Made by a program: the position numbers and the translations under genes
Part shown: piece by piece, positions 28,123 through 35,749 of the stretch
Layout: each line of letters begins with the position of its first letter
How positions within the stretch are numbered: the first letter of the stretch is position 1
Notes under the pieces: model-generated
What the model was told of the DNA's origin: nothing
The model's database searches: none
The model's input: only the letters and a program-made list of their open reading frames with translations
Origin: Sporosarcina ureae
GTDB lineage: Bacteria > Bacillota > Bacilli > Bacillales_A > Planococcaceae
Direction: 5' to 3'
Length of the DNA: 64,000 nucleotides
NCBI RefSeq assembly: GCF_002109325.1
Contig: NZ_CP015348.1
Span: 3,318,745 to 3,382,744, forward strand

Positions 28123-28782
28123 TTGTTGTTTATCCGTTCATTCTTTACCGAAAAATGGCGTACATTGATCATTCCTATTGCAGCGTTTGCTGTACTTTCC
28201 ACTGTTTGGTTCTTTCCCCGAGAACCGTCGGACCAACTTTCCGAAGAACGTGGACAATCCCTATTTGAACCAATTGAAACTACTGAAGAAAATAAAGAAG
28301 TGGAAGCACCGATCGAGTTAGTGGCTGAAGCGGTCTCCGTTGCTATTCTTGTAGATGTAAAAGGTGCTGTAAAACATCCCGGACTCTATTCGATGCAAGA
28401 AGGTGATCGCTTGCTTGATGCAGTCGACAAAGCAGGAGGTTACACGGAGGCCGCTGACACTAGGTTGTTGAACCATGCGCAAAGACTGCAGGATGAATCT
28501 GTCGTCTATGTACCGATCGCAGGAGAAGAACCACCGGTATATGAGCAACCAGCCGCGGCGTCAACTTCTTCGTCTGAAAGTTCCGCTTCGAAAGTAAATA
28601 TCAATGCAGCGAATGAAAGTGAATTTCAAACGCTTCCTGGCATCGGTCCAGCAAAAGCTACGGCGATTGTACAATACCGTGAAGAGCATGGAGCTTTTTC
28701 GCAATTGGATGGAATAAAAAATGTGTCAGGCATTGGTGACAAGACATTTGAAAAATTAGAACCACTTATTATTCTTAATTGA
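28123..28782 (+). CDS. comEA: Competence DNA receptor ComEA
   Basis: Membrane-anchored receptor for transforming DNA. The 219-residue protein has an N-terminal transmembrane helix (TLIIPIAAFAVLSTVWFF), a SLBB-type segment (ILVDVKGAVKHPGLYSM), a serine-rich flexible linker and a C-terminal double helix-hairpin-helix (VNINAANESEFQTLPGIGPAKA, NVSGIGDKTFEKL) that binds DNA. The start is one of two adjacent TTGs; AAAGGA is unusually close, so the exact start is uncertain. It precedes comEB by 13 bases. Confidence 0.92.
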   Translation: MLFIRSFFTEKWRTLIIPIAAFAVLSTVWFFPREPSDQLSEERGQSLFEPIETTEENKEVEAPIELVAEAVSVAILVDVKGAVKHPGLYSMQEGDRLLDAVDKAGGYTEAADTRLLNHAQRLQDESVVYVPIAGEEPPVYEQPAAASTSSSESSASKVNINAANESEFQTLPGIGPAKATAIVQYREEHGAFSQLDGIKNVSGIGDKTFEKLEPLIILN

Positions 28783-28795
28783 TGGAGGCAACCGT

Positions 28796-29359
28796 ATGGA
28801 GCGAATTACTTGGGATCAGTTCTTCATGGCGCAAAGTCATTTGCTGGCGATGCGCAGCACGTGCACACGGCTCTCAGTGGGGTCCATTTTAGTACGTGAT
28901 CAGCGTATTATTGCTGGCGGCTATAATGGTTCAATTTCGGGTGGAGACCATTGTATTGAACACGGCTGTTATGTCGTGGACAATCATTGCGTTCGAACGA
29001 TACACTCAGAAATGAATGCATTACTACAATGTGCTAAATACGGCATACCGGTCGCAAAGGCAACTATTTATGTCACACACTTCCCGTGTTTACAATGTAG
29101 TAAAGCATTGATTCAGGCGGGTATTGAACGCGTTAAATACGCGGAAGATTACCGAAATAGCGAGTATGCACTCGAGTTGTTTGCGCAAGCGGGTGTCGAG
29201 ATTGAAAAAGTGCCGTTTGACGAGCGATCTATTGACTTCGCCAGTGAAGAGAAATTTTCACTATTCAACGAAATGTTGACGAAAATGCAAGAGCTTGGCG
29301 CTGAACCTGAAGAACTAGATGCCCTTTTACAAAGGGTGAATCACTTATTTGGCAATTAA
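28796..29359 (+). CDS. comEB: ComEB, dCMP deaminase family
   Basis: 187-residue zinc-dependent cytidylate deaminase. Motif HSEMNALLQ (zinc ligand and catalytic Glu) near residue 69 and PCLQC (zinc cysteines) near 98. In Bacillus comEB lies in the competence operon but is dispensable for DNA uptake. Deaminating dCMP to dUMP is the family activity. GATGGAGG is placed before the ATG. It is 17 bases from comEC. Confidence 0.94.
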   Translation: MERITWDQFFMAQSHLLAMRSTCTRLSVGSILVRDQRIIAGGYNGSISGGDHCIEHGCYVVDNHCVRTIHSEMNALLQCAKYGIPVAKATIYVTHFPCLQCSKALIQAGIERVKYAEDYRNSEYALELFAQAGVEIEKVPFDERSIDFASEEKFSLFNEMLTKMQELGAEPEELDALLQRVNHLFGN

Positions 29360-29376
29360 TCCGATCGATACGATGG

Positions 29377-31638
29377 ATGTATATAGCGATTCCTGTAGCG
29401 ATCTCTGCGTTTGCAGCTGAGCTTTCAGGATCGCTTTTATTTTTAAATGTTTTATTCCTCATACCATTCTACTTTTTGCGCAAAGATTATCTACATCTAA
29501 TTCTTTGCTCACTTCTTGCTAGTCTCTCTTTTTTCTATTTTTCCAGTCATTCTACAGCACTTCCTAACGATTCTGTCATGACATTTCAGTGGAAAGATCA
29601 AGTGAAGATCGATGGAGCTAAAGTGAAGGGTTTTGCTACATTACATGACGGTACAATTGTCTATATGATGTATACGCTAACTTCCGAACACGAAAAGAAA
29701 CGCTTCCAAGCTGCGCGATTATCTACGTTTTTGTTCACAGCTGAAGTGGAGCCGAAAGAATTGGAACCGGCAGCCCATAACTATTCATTCGATATGGCAC
29801 GCTATTTACGAATGAACGGTGCAGCGGGAATTCTAGAAGCCACACGTATCACATCTAGTCAGCCCCTCACAACACTTCGAACGCGACTCTCGCATTACCG
29901 CTTTTCTATCAAACAACATATTCACGAGCAGTTTCCGTCTTCACTTGTCACGGAAGCAGAGGCATTATTGATCGGTGACCGTTCTGGCATGGACCGACTC
30001 TTGCAGAAAGAATATCAAACGCTTGGAATTACGCATTTGTTTGCGATTTCTGGTTTGCATGTCGGACTGTTGACGTTTTTTATACGGGTAATCTTCTTGC
30101 GAGTTGGTTTTCGAAAAGAATGGGTGACCTACGGATTACTGGTGTTTTTGCCGACTTACGCATGTATTGCTGGCGGAGCACCTTCTGTCTGGCGTGCGGC
30201 CACTGTCACGATGATTGTATTACTTGCGGTTACAGGGAATTTGAGATTGCGCCTAGATGATGCACTGGCTATGAGCGCATTGTTCTTTATCGTGATGCAA
30301 CCCCATATCGTATTCCAGCCTGGATTTCAGCTATCTTATTTAGCTGCATTCTCTTTATTGTATTCGTCCGCTATTTTAAGCCAGGCAAAAAATGGTTTCG
30401 TTGTATCTTTTCTTGTCACGGTTATTACGCAAGTCGCGCTTTATCCTATTTTGTTGTATCACTTCTTTGAGTTGTCGATGTCTTCTTTTATCGCGAATTT
30501 GTTCTATGTCCCTTTGTATTCCATATTTATTTTGCCAGCCAATTTATTACTGTTAGTTTGTACGTATACAATCCCTCCGCTAGCCAGTTTACTTTTTCAC
30601 ATGTATGAACCAATCAGACAATGGATAGGTAGCATGACCACTTGGTTTGCTTCATTTCCGTACCAAATGTGGACACCGGGACAGCCGGATGGAATAGGTT
30701 CTGCGCTTGCGGTTCTTGGGATCTTACTATTTCTAGTTTCTTTGGAACGAAGAAAATGTATTGCGCTAGGTATCGCTGGCTTATTGTTACCGGCATTTTA
30801 TTTGGAAATCAAACCGATACTACATCGGGACGCGATCGTTTCGTACGTCGACGTGGGACAAGGGGACAGTACGATTATCGAGATGCCTTTTAAAAAAGCA
30901 GTGTATATGATAGATACTGGTGGCGTCGTTCATTTTGGTGAAGCGAATTGGAAAACTCCTGAGCAGCCATTTGAAATTGGACGAAATATCGTTGTGCCGT
31001 ACTTAAAAGCAAAAGGTATTACGAAAATCGACCGATTGATGATTTCTCATGCCGATCTTGATCATATGGAAGGTGCGGATGAAGTCATGGAAGAGTTACG
31101 CGTGAAGGAGATTCATATACCGCCTGGAAGCGAACAAGAGAAAGCGATGGAAGACGTGTTACGACTGGCCAATGAACAAAAAGTTCCAGTGCAGCTCGTT
31201 GGGGAAGGCTTTAATTGGAATATAGACGATTATCAGTTTCAATATGTAGCGCCTGAAGAACGTATGTATGACGGCAATGACAGTTCACTCATACTGGTCA
31301 TGAAGAAGAATGATCTTCATTTCATCTTTCCTGGAGATTTGGAGAAAGAGGGAGAACAGCGATTTTTGCAAAGGTATCGTTCTGCAGATTTTCAACGTGT
31401 TGTGCTAAAAGCGGGCCATCATGGCAGTAAAACATCGAGTACAGAGCCTTTTATCAATTTCTTACAGCCCGAGTTTATTATCGTTTCGGCAGGAAGAAAT
31501 AGTCGCTATGGACATCCGCATGCAGAAGTAGTGAATCGGTTCATTGAGCATGGCATTCCGTTTTGGTCGACAGCGGAACAAGGAACTATTGAATTACGTG
31601 TAAAGGATGGTATGTATACGACTACATCTAGTCGCTAA
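29377..31638 (+). CDS. comEC: DNA internalization channel ComEC/Rec2
   Basis: Polytopic membrane protein that moves single-stranded DNA into the cell. In 753 residues: N-terminal membrane helices and an OB-like external domain (about 50-180), the Competence domain with many helices (FAISGLHVGLLTFFI and onward), and a C-terminal metallo-beta-lactamase-like domain (VDVGQGDSTIIEMP, SHADLDHMEGADE, AGHHGSKTSS). The ATG used lacks a clear ribosome binding site. AAAGGGTGA at 29331-29339 would suit a start near 29347, where only non-standard codons occur in frame, so the N-terminus is uncertain. A strong terminator follows. Confidence 0.93.
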   Translation: MYIAIPVAISAFAAELSGSLLFLNVLFLIPFYFLRKDYLHLILCSLLASLSFFYFSSHSTALPNDSVMTFQWKDQVKIDGAKVKGFATLHDGTIVYMMYTLTSEHEKKRFQAARLSTFLFTAEVEPKELEPAAHNYSFDMARYLRMNGAAGILEATRITSSQPLTTLRTRLSHYRFSIKQHIHEQFPSSLVTEAEALLIGDRSGMDRLLQKEYQTLGITHLFAISGLHVGLLTFFIRVIFLRVGFRKEWVTYGLLVFLPTYACIAGGAPSVWRAATVTMIVLLAVTGNLRLRLDDALAMSALFFIVMQPHIVFQPGFQLSYLAAFSLLYSSAILSQAKNGFVVSFLVTVITQVALYPILLYHFFELSMSSFIANLFYVPLYSIFILPANLLLLVCTYTIPPLASLLFHMYEPIRQWIGSMTTWFASFPYQMWTPGQPDGIGSALAVLGILLFLVSLERRKCIALGIAGLLLPAFYLEIKPILHRDAIVSYVDVGQGDSTIIEMPFKKAVYMIDTGGVVHFGEANWKTPEQPFEIGRNIVVPYLKAKGITKIDRLMISHADLDHMEGADEVMEELRVKEIHIPPGSEQEKAMEDVLRLANEQKVPVQLVGEGFNWNIDDYQFQYVAPEERMYDGNDSSLILVMKKNDLHFIFPGDLEKEGEQRFLQRYRSADFQRVVLKAGHHGSKTSSTEPFINFLQPEFIIVSAGRNSRYGHPHAEVVNRFIEHGIPFWSTAEQGTIELRVKDGMYTTTSSR

Positions 31639-31643
31639 AAACA

Positions 31644-31685
31644 AATAGACACATCCGCCAATTAGGTGGATGTGTCTACTTTATA
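31644..31685 (+). terminator. Terminator after comEC
   Basis: TAGACACATCC and GGATGTGTCTA form the 11-bp core of a longer stem with an AATT-containing loop. The trailing CTTTAT is a modest T-tract. It may also serve yqzM on the other strand. Confidence 0.7.
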
Positions 31686-31695
31686 AAACAGTTTA

Positions 31696-31830
31696 TTAGC
31701 GAGCGACGATATCGATGATCGTAGCAACAACAAAAATTGCCGAAAAACCGATAAACGCAACTATAAAGCCGATGCCACTATCAATCGCGTCATTACGTTT
31801 GGATTGGACATCATGTTCAAATTCATTCAT
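31696..31830 (-). CDS. yqzM: YqzM family small membrane protein
   Basis: 44-residue protein starting MNEFEHDVQSKRNDAID and ending in one hydrophobic helix (GFIVAFIGFSAIFVVATI). It matches the YqzM family, encoded downstream of comEC in B. subtilis as here. AGGAGGTG lies 6 bases before the ATG. Single-pass topology is inferred; function is unknown. Confidence 0.88.
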   Translation of the reverse strand: MNEFEHDVQSKRNDAIDSGIGFIVAFIGFSAIFVVATIIDIVAR

Positions 31831-31952
31831 TGCTACACCTCCTAATTCCATACTAAGTATAGATGAAAGTGAAAGAAAAATCCATATAAATCGACGTTTT
31901 TAGGTGTTGCAATGTATGTTGACACAATTTGTTCATAGAGTAAGTGAATTAT

Positions 31953-31992
31953 AAGTTAAAAGAGCGGAAACGCATATGGCCATTTCCGCTTC
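31953..31992 (-). terminator. Terminator of the 54-residue minus-strand gene
   Basis: Reading the minus strand, AGCGGAAA and TTTCCGCT form an 8-bp stem followed by CTTTTAACTT, just after the stop of the small gene. Confidence 0.6.
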
Positions 31993-32003
31993 ATCCATTC
32001 TAG

Positions 32004-32168
32004 TTAATAGTATCTGTCCTTTTCTGCTGTTTCGCGATGGTTTGGTGTCATCGGTTCTTGCTTCGGTGTCAAGTGACCAAGTTCGGCCAATTCCAAAGAG
32101 ATTTCTTCTTTCTCCTCAGGTTTTGAATTTTTACGAGTATTTGCTTCTAGACGCTTAGATTTTTTCAT
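32004..32168 (-). CDS. Small hydrophilic protein, 54 residues, unknown
   Basis: Starts MKKSKRLEANTRKNSK after a strong ribosome binding site (AAAGGAGG). It is rich in Lys, Glu, Asn and Pro and has no hydrophobic segment, so it is probably a soluble, partly disordered protein. A terminator follows the stop. A CATACTA sequence upstream resembles the -10 box of forespore sigma-G promoters, but no matching -35 box is seen. It lies between yqzM and holA, where B. subtilis has no gene, and near gpr. I do not recognise the family. Confidence 0.65.
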   Translation of the reverse strand: MKKSKRLEANTRKNSKPEEKEEISLELAELGHLTPKQEPMTPNHRETAEKDRYY

Positions 32169-32270
32169 CAATAAACCTCCTTTACTCGCTAGTATGGAGA
32201 AATAATTGATTTTCATGTATAGTTAGCACAGGTTTTTACATGCAAGTACTCGTTAACAGAGGTGAAGAAA

Positions 32271-33278
32271 GTGGTTACGAAAATTTGGAGTCAAATTGAA
32301 AAAGGCGATGTGCAACCAGTTTATTTACTGACTGGTACTGAGCAACATTTATTGGATGAAACGATAAAGAAATTGATCAAGGCAGTGCCCGGCATGACAT
32401 CATCTGAAGTGAATCGCTTTGATTTGGAAGAGATACCTATCCAGGCAGTTCTTGAAGTAGCGAATGAATTTCCGTTTTTAGTCGATCATAAATTAATTGT
32501 CGCAAAAAACTGCTCGTTTTTGAAAGCAACCGATAATTCAAAAGAAAAACAGAACCATCAATTAGAATTGTTGGAAAAGTGGCTGGAAAATCCATCGCCT
32601 ACCGCAACGGTAGTATTTGTGGCGCCATATGAAAAATTAGATGCACGAAAGAAAATTACGAAGAAAATTAAAAAACATGCAGTTGTCGTAGAAGCTGTGG
32701 CTTTGCAAGGACAAGACTTATCTACGTGGATCATGCAACAAGGGAAAGATAAAGGGATTGCGTTTGATAAAAAGACAGCTGAATTCCTCATGGAGATGTC
32801 AGGAACTGATTTGCTGACTCTTTCTACTGAAGTGGACAAGCTAGCGGGTTATTTGGCATTCAGTGGCACAGTCGACGTCGATATGATTGAACAATTGGTT
32901 GCTAGAACGCCCGAAATGGATGTATTCCGCCTGACGGATTCATTCGTTAATAACAAACGTGCGGAATCACTTGCTGTCTATCATGATTTATTGCGTAATG
33001 GTGAAGAGCCGATCATGATGGCGTCACTCATCGCAAGCCAAGTACGTTTAATGATCCATGTGACAAATCTCCGTAAAAAAGGCTATCAGCAACAACAGAT
33101 CGCCACCACCCTTCATATCCATCCGTATCGCGTCAAATTGATGATGCAACGGAAACTGCCGCCTTTACCAGTTTTATTGAAGGCGTTGGATGATTTGGCG
33201 ACGATTGATTTGCAATTGAAAACTACGAGTGGCAATCGCCAGCGTAAACTAGAATTATTTTTAATGAATGGTTTATAA
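32271..33278 (+). CDS. holA: DNA polymerase III delta subunit HolA (YqeN)
   Basis: Clamp-loader subunit that opens the beta sliding clamp. The 335-residue AAA+-like protein lacks a functional P-loop, as expected. Features: GDVQPVYLLTGTEQHLLDE, FPFLVDHKLIVAKN, YEKLDARKKITKKIKKHA and the C-terminal collar ASLIASQVRLMIHV. GTG at 32271 is preferred since AGAGGTGA lies 5 bases upstream and the N-terminus MVTKIWSQIEKG matches YqeN; an upstream in-frame GTG overlaps that site. A bidirectional terminator separates it from rpsT. Confidence 0.94.
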   Translation: MVTKIWSQIEKGDVQPVYLLTGTEQHLLDETIKKLIKAVPGMTSSEVNRFDLEEIPIQAVLEVANEFPFLVDHKLIVAKNCSFLKATDNSKEKQNHQLELLEKWLENPSPTATVVFVAPYEKLDARKKITKKIKKHAVVVEAVALQGQDLSTWIMQQGKDKGIAFDKKTAEFLMEMSGTDLLTLSTEVDKLAGYLAFSGTVDVDMIEQLVARTPEMDVFRLTDSFVNNKRAESLAVYHDLLRNGEEPIMMASLIASQVRLMIHVTNLRKKGYQQQQIATTLHIHPYRVKLMMQRKLPPLPVLLKALDDLATIDLQLKTTSGNRQRKLELFLMNGL

Positions 33279-33283
33279 AAACG

Positions 33284-33320
33284 CAAAAAAAGACTGCCGT
33301 CACGAGGAGGCAGTCTTTTA
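33284..33320. terminator. Bidirectional terminator between holA and rpsT
   Basis: AAAAGACTGCC pairs with GGCAGTCTTTT (11 bp) with a 10-base loop. A-run on the left and T-run on the right serve both convergent genes. Confidence 0.9.
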
Positions 33321-33328
33321 ACATGTCA

Positions 33329-33580
33329 TTATTGAGCTTTTTTAGTTAGACGTGATTTTTGACGAGCAGCAGTGTTTTTTGGGATAAGACCTTTACGGGC
33401 AGCAGTATCCAATTGTTTCACAGCATTTCTCAAAAGTTCTTCAGCGTTCTCTTCTTTATTCGTAAGAGCCGCATCCGCTTTACGGATTGCAGTACGCATA
33501 GAAGCTTTAACGTGCGAGTTTGCTTCGTTAGCAGCAGCACTTTGTTTCACGCGTTTGATAGCACCTTTAATGTTTGGCAT
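33329..33580 (-). CDS. rpsT: 30S ribosomal protein S20
   Basis: 83-residue basic protein beginning MPNIKGAIKRVKQS with NTAARQKSRLTKKAQ at the C-terminus, the standard S20 pattern; it binds 16S rRNA near the subunit base. GGAGGTG lies 6 bases before the chosen ATG, and an ATG 9 bases upstream is too close to that site. Convergent with holA and divergent from gpr, as in Bacillus. Confidence 0.97.
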   Translation of the reverse strand: MPNIKGAIKRVKQSAAANEANSHVKASMRTAIRKADAALTNKEENAEELLRNAVKQLDTAARKGLIPKNTAARQKSRLTKKAQ

Positions 33581-33655
33581 TTCATTCACCTCCAGCTTTC
33601 AGGTAAGGCAAGAGTGTTTCCACAATCATCCGGACATCTCTTTACAACAAGCATA

Positions 33656-33684
33656 ATTTTAACAAAGCTCATGACAGATTGCAA
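33656..33684 (-). promoter_or_regulatory. Sigma-A promoter of rpsT
   Basis: On the minus strand TTGCAA and TAAAAT are separated by 17 bases, giving an rpsT leader of about 70 bases. Confidence 0.65.
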
Positions 33685-33774
33685 GAAAAAAAGTAAAGTG
33701 ATTCATCTTTACAGCAATCTATTCCAGAATAATCGCCGATTAATTGCACAAACTGGCTAGTAGAGGTGAAAAAA

Positions 33775-34812
33775 ATGAGCGAAATCAACTACTATCGAAC
33801 GGATTTAATTGATGAAAGTGATGAGTTTGTCAGGCATCAGACAGATCAAGAAGAAAAGAAATTGAAGGAAATGTCCGGAATACGTGTCGAAGAACAAACA
33901 ATTGGTCGAATTAAAGCAACTACGGTAAAAGTGACAGCAGAAGGTGAGGAAGAAATCGGGAAAGCGAAAGGTACATATATTACGCTGACGATTCCGACAC
34001 TTGCTGTTCACGAAATCGATGAGATTCAAACATTATGTGAACTTGTGGTCGAAAAAATGGACACCTTAATTAAAGAAAAAATACCGGGAGACGTAAAGAA
34101 AGTGTTATGTGTCGGTCTCGGTAACCGAGAAATTACGCCTGATGCTGTTGGGCCCGCTGTTATGGATTATGTGAAAGAAGTGATACCTGATTATTACGAA
34201 GCAGATGAAAGTGGTGTGATGGTTTATGCACCGGGGGTAACGATTCAGACGGGTTTAGAAACTGCGTCCTTCGTAAAAGCAATCGTCGATCAAAGTAAGC
34301 CGGATCTGTTACTCGTCGTCGATGCTCTTGCTGCGAGAAGTAGCGCAAGGCTTTGCCGTACGATTCAGCTAACAGATACGGGTATTCATCCGGGCTCAGG
34401 TGTAGGGAACAGCCGCAAAGAGTTATCAGAAAAAAGTCTCGGCATCCCCGTCATTGCGATAGGCGTGCCGACAGTAGTGGACGGCCCTGTACTCGTGGCG
34501 GATGCGATTGACACGATGTTTGGCTATATCGCAACGAAAATTGAAGAGGATAGTATGCCTTCGTCTAAACTCTCAACGGGTCGTTATCCTCAACGCATCA
34601 CAAAAGATGCAGATCGCACAGCGCTTGGACCTATATTCGGTGATTGGTCATCATGGACGCATGAAGAACGAATTAAATTATTTGAAGAAGTACTGACCAA
34701 TCAGGAGTTGTCGACATTTATATCGCCAAAAGAAATTGATTCGTGGGTAGCGAACTACGCCACGGCATTGTCTTCTTCATTAATTAGTTGGATTCATAAA
34801 GTAAATACGTGA
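33775..34812 (+). CDS. gpr: Germination protease GPR
   Basis: Aspartate-type protease that degrades small acid-soluble spore proteins at germination. The 345-residue zymogen has an N-terminal propeptide ending at YYRTDLIDE, resembling the self-cleavage region of Bacillus GPR, then VGLGNREITPDAVGP, DALAARSSARL, TGIHPGSGVGN and AIGVPTVVDGP. AGAGGTGA is 5 bases before the ATG at 33775; an in-frame GTG overlaps it. It is followed by spoIIP, the B. subtilis order. Expression is expected in the forespore. Confidence 0.95.
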   Translation: MSEINYYRTDLIDESDEFVRHQTDQEEKKLKEMSGIRVEEQTIGRIKATTVKVTAEGEEEIGKAKGTYITLTIPTLAVHEIDEIQTLCELVVEKMDTLIKEKIPGDVKKVLCVGLGNREITPDAVGPAVMDYVKEVIPDYYEADESGVMVYAPGVTIQTGLETASFVKAIVDQSKPDLLLVVDALAARSSARLCRTIQLTDTGIHPGSGVGNSRKELSEKSLGIPVIAIGVPTVVDGPVLVADAIDTMFGYIATKIEEDSMPSSKLSTGRYPQRITKDADRTALGPIFGDWSSWTHEERIKLFEEVLTNQELSTFISPKEIDSWVANYATALSSSLISWIHKVNT

Positions 34813-34817
34813 ACTAG

Positions 34818-34846
34818 TCATTGACCTTTTTTCTTCTGCATATTGT
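34818..34846 (+). promoter_or_regulatory. Sigma-E-like promoter of spoIIP
   Basis: GTCATT and CATATTGT are separated by 16 bases in the gpr-spoIIP gap. The -10 box fits CATANNNT and spoIIP is a sigma-E target in B. subtilis; the -35 box is imperfect. Confidence 0.45.
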
Positions 34847-34865
34847 GGAAGATGGAGGGATTACT

Positions 34866-35666
34866 ATGAAAAAAACTTTGCAAATCTGGATGAGCGTTAT
34901 TTTTGTATTGTTCATCTTCCCTGTCGTACTGCAGTACATTCCTAAACAGCCGACCATCCCCACTGCCCTCTCGTTAAAGGAACCAAGCACAATAGTTTAC
35001 GCATCCAATGTATTGGAAGAGGATATTCGTCCTAAAGTGAAAGGTAATGTTTTAATTTATTCGACTCATTCACATGAAGCGTATGAACCGATTACGAAAG
35101 CAGCGGATGGTAAAGTTGCAGTGTCTCATCATTCGGAGAATATAATAAAAGTGGGCGCGCGGCTAAAAGAGAATTTAATATCACATGGCCTTGGGGCAGA
35201 ACAGCTCGATATCGATATTGTGAAAATTATGCAACAAAAGAAGATACCGTATCATCGCTCGTATGCTGCGATCAGGCCGTATGTGGAAAAGAAGGTTAAC
35301 GAACAATCTTATGATTTAGTCATCGACATGCACAGGGATTCGCTCGGTCCTTCTAAAACGACCATAACGCACGCTGGTCAACGCTATGCAAAAGTGGCAT
35401 TTGTCATTGGAAGAGACCACCCGTATTACGAACGGAACTTGGCCAAAGCGAAGCAATTGAAAAGTGAAATGGAAAAAATAGTGCCGGGTATCACGCGAGA
35501 GATTATCATCAAAGGTGGCCGTGGAGTAGATGGTAAATACAATCAAGATTTAAATACAAGCATCATTTTGATCGAAATGGGTGGAGTAGGTAATACTGAA
35601 ATGGAAATCAATCAAACGATATCTGTCGTTGGTGAATCTATTTCCGCTATGATGATCGTGCAATAA
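34866..35666 (+). CDS. spoIIP: Stage II sporulation protein P (short form)
   Basis: Peptidoglycan amidase/endopeptidase that works with SpoIID and SpoIIM in forespore engulfment. The 266-residue protein has an N-terminal membrane anchor (LQIWMSVIFVLFIFPVV) and an amidase domain with zinc histidines in YSTHSHEAYEP and DMHRDS and the catalytic Glu in IEMGGVGN. B. subtilis SpoIIP is about 400 residues, so the region between anchor and catalytic domain is much shorter here. GGAGGGATT lies before the ATG at 34866. Confidence 0.9.
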   Translation: MKKTLQIWMSVIFVLFIFPVVLQYIPKQPTIPTALSLKEPSTIVYASNVLEEDIRPKVKGNVLIYSTHSHEAYEPITKAADGKVAVSHHSENIIKVGARLKENLISHGLGAEQLDIDIVKIMQQKKIPYHRSYAAIRPYVEKKVNEQSYDLVIDMHRDSLGPSKTTITHAGQRYAKVAFVIGRDHPYYERNLAKAKQLKSEMEKIVPGITREIIIKGGRGVDGKYNQDLNTSIILIEMGGVGNTEMEINQTISVVGESISAMMIVQ

Positions 35667-35677
35667 TCTTTCAAATA

Positions 35678-35706
35678 TTGAAGTCTGAACCGTTCACTGC
35701 TATAAT
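35678..35706 (+). promoter_or_regulatory. Sigma-A promoter of lepA
   Basis: TTGAAG and TATAAT are separated by 17 bases, and the -10 is extended (TGCTATAAT). It lies 44 bases before lepA and marks the return from sporulation to vegetative transcription. Confidence 0.75.
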
Positions 35707-35749
35707 TCAAGTAGCTTAAATAGGTACGTACATGTAGGAGTGAACAGTG

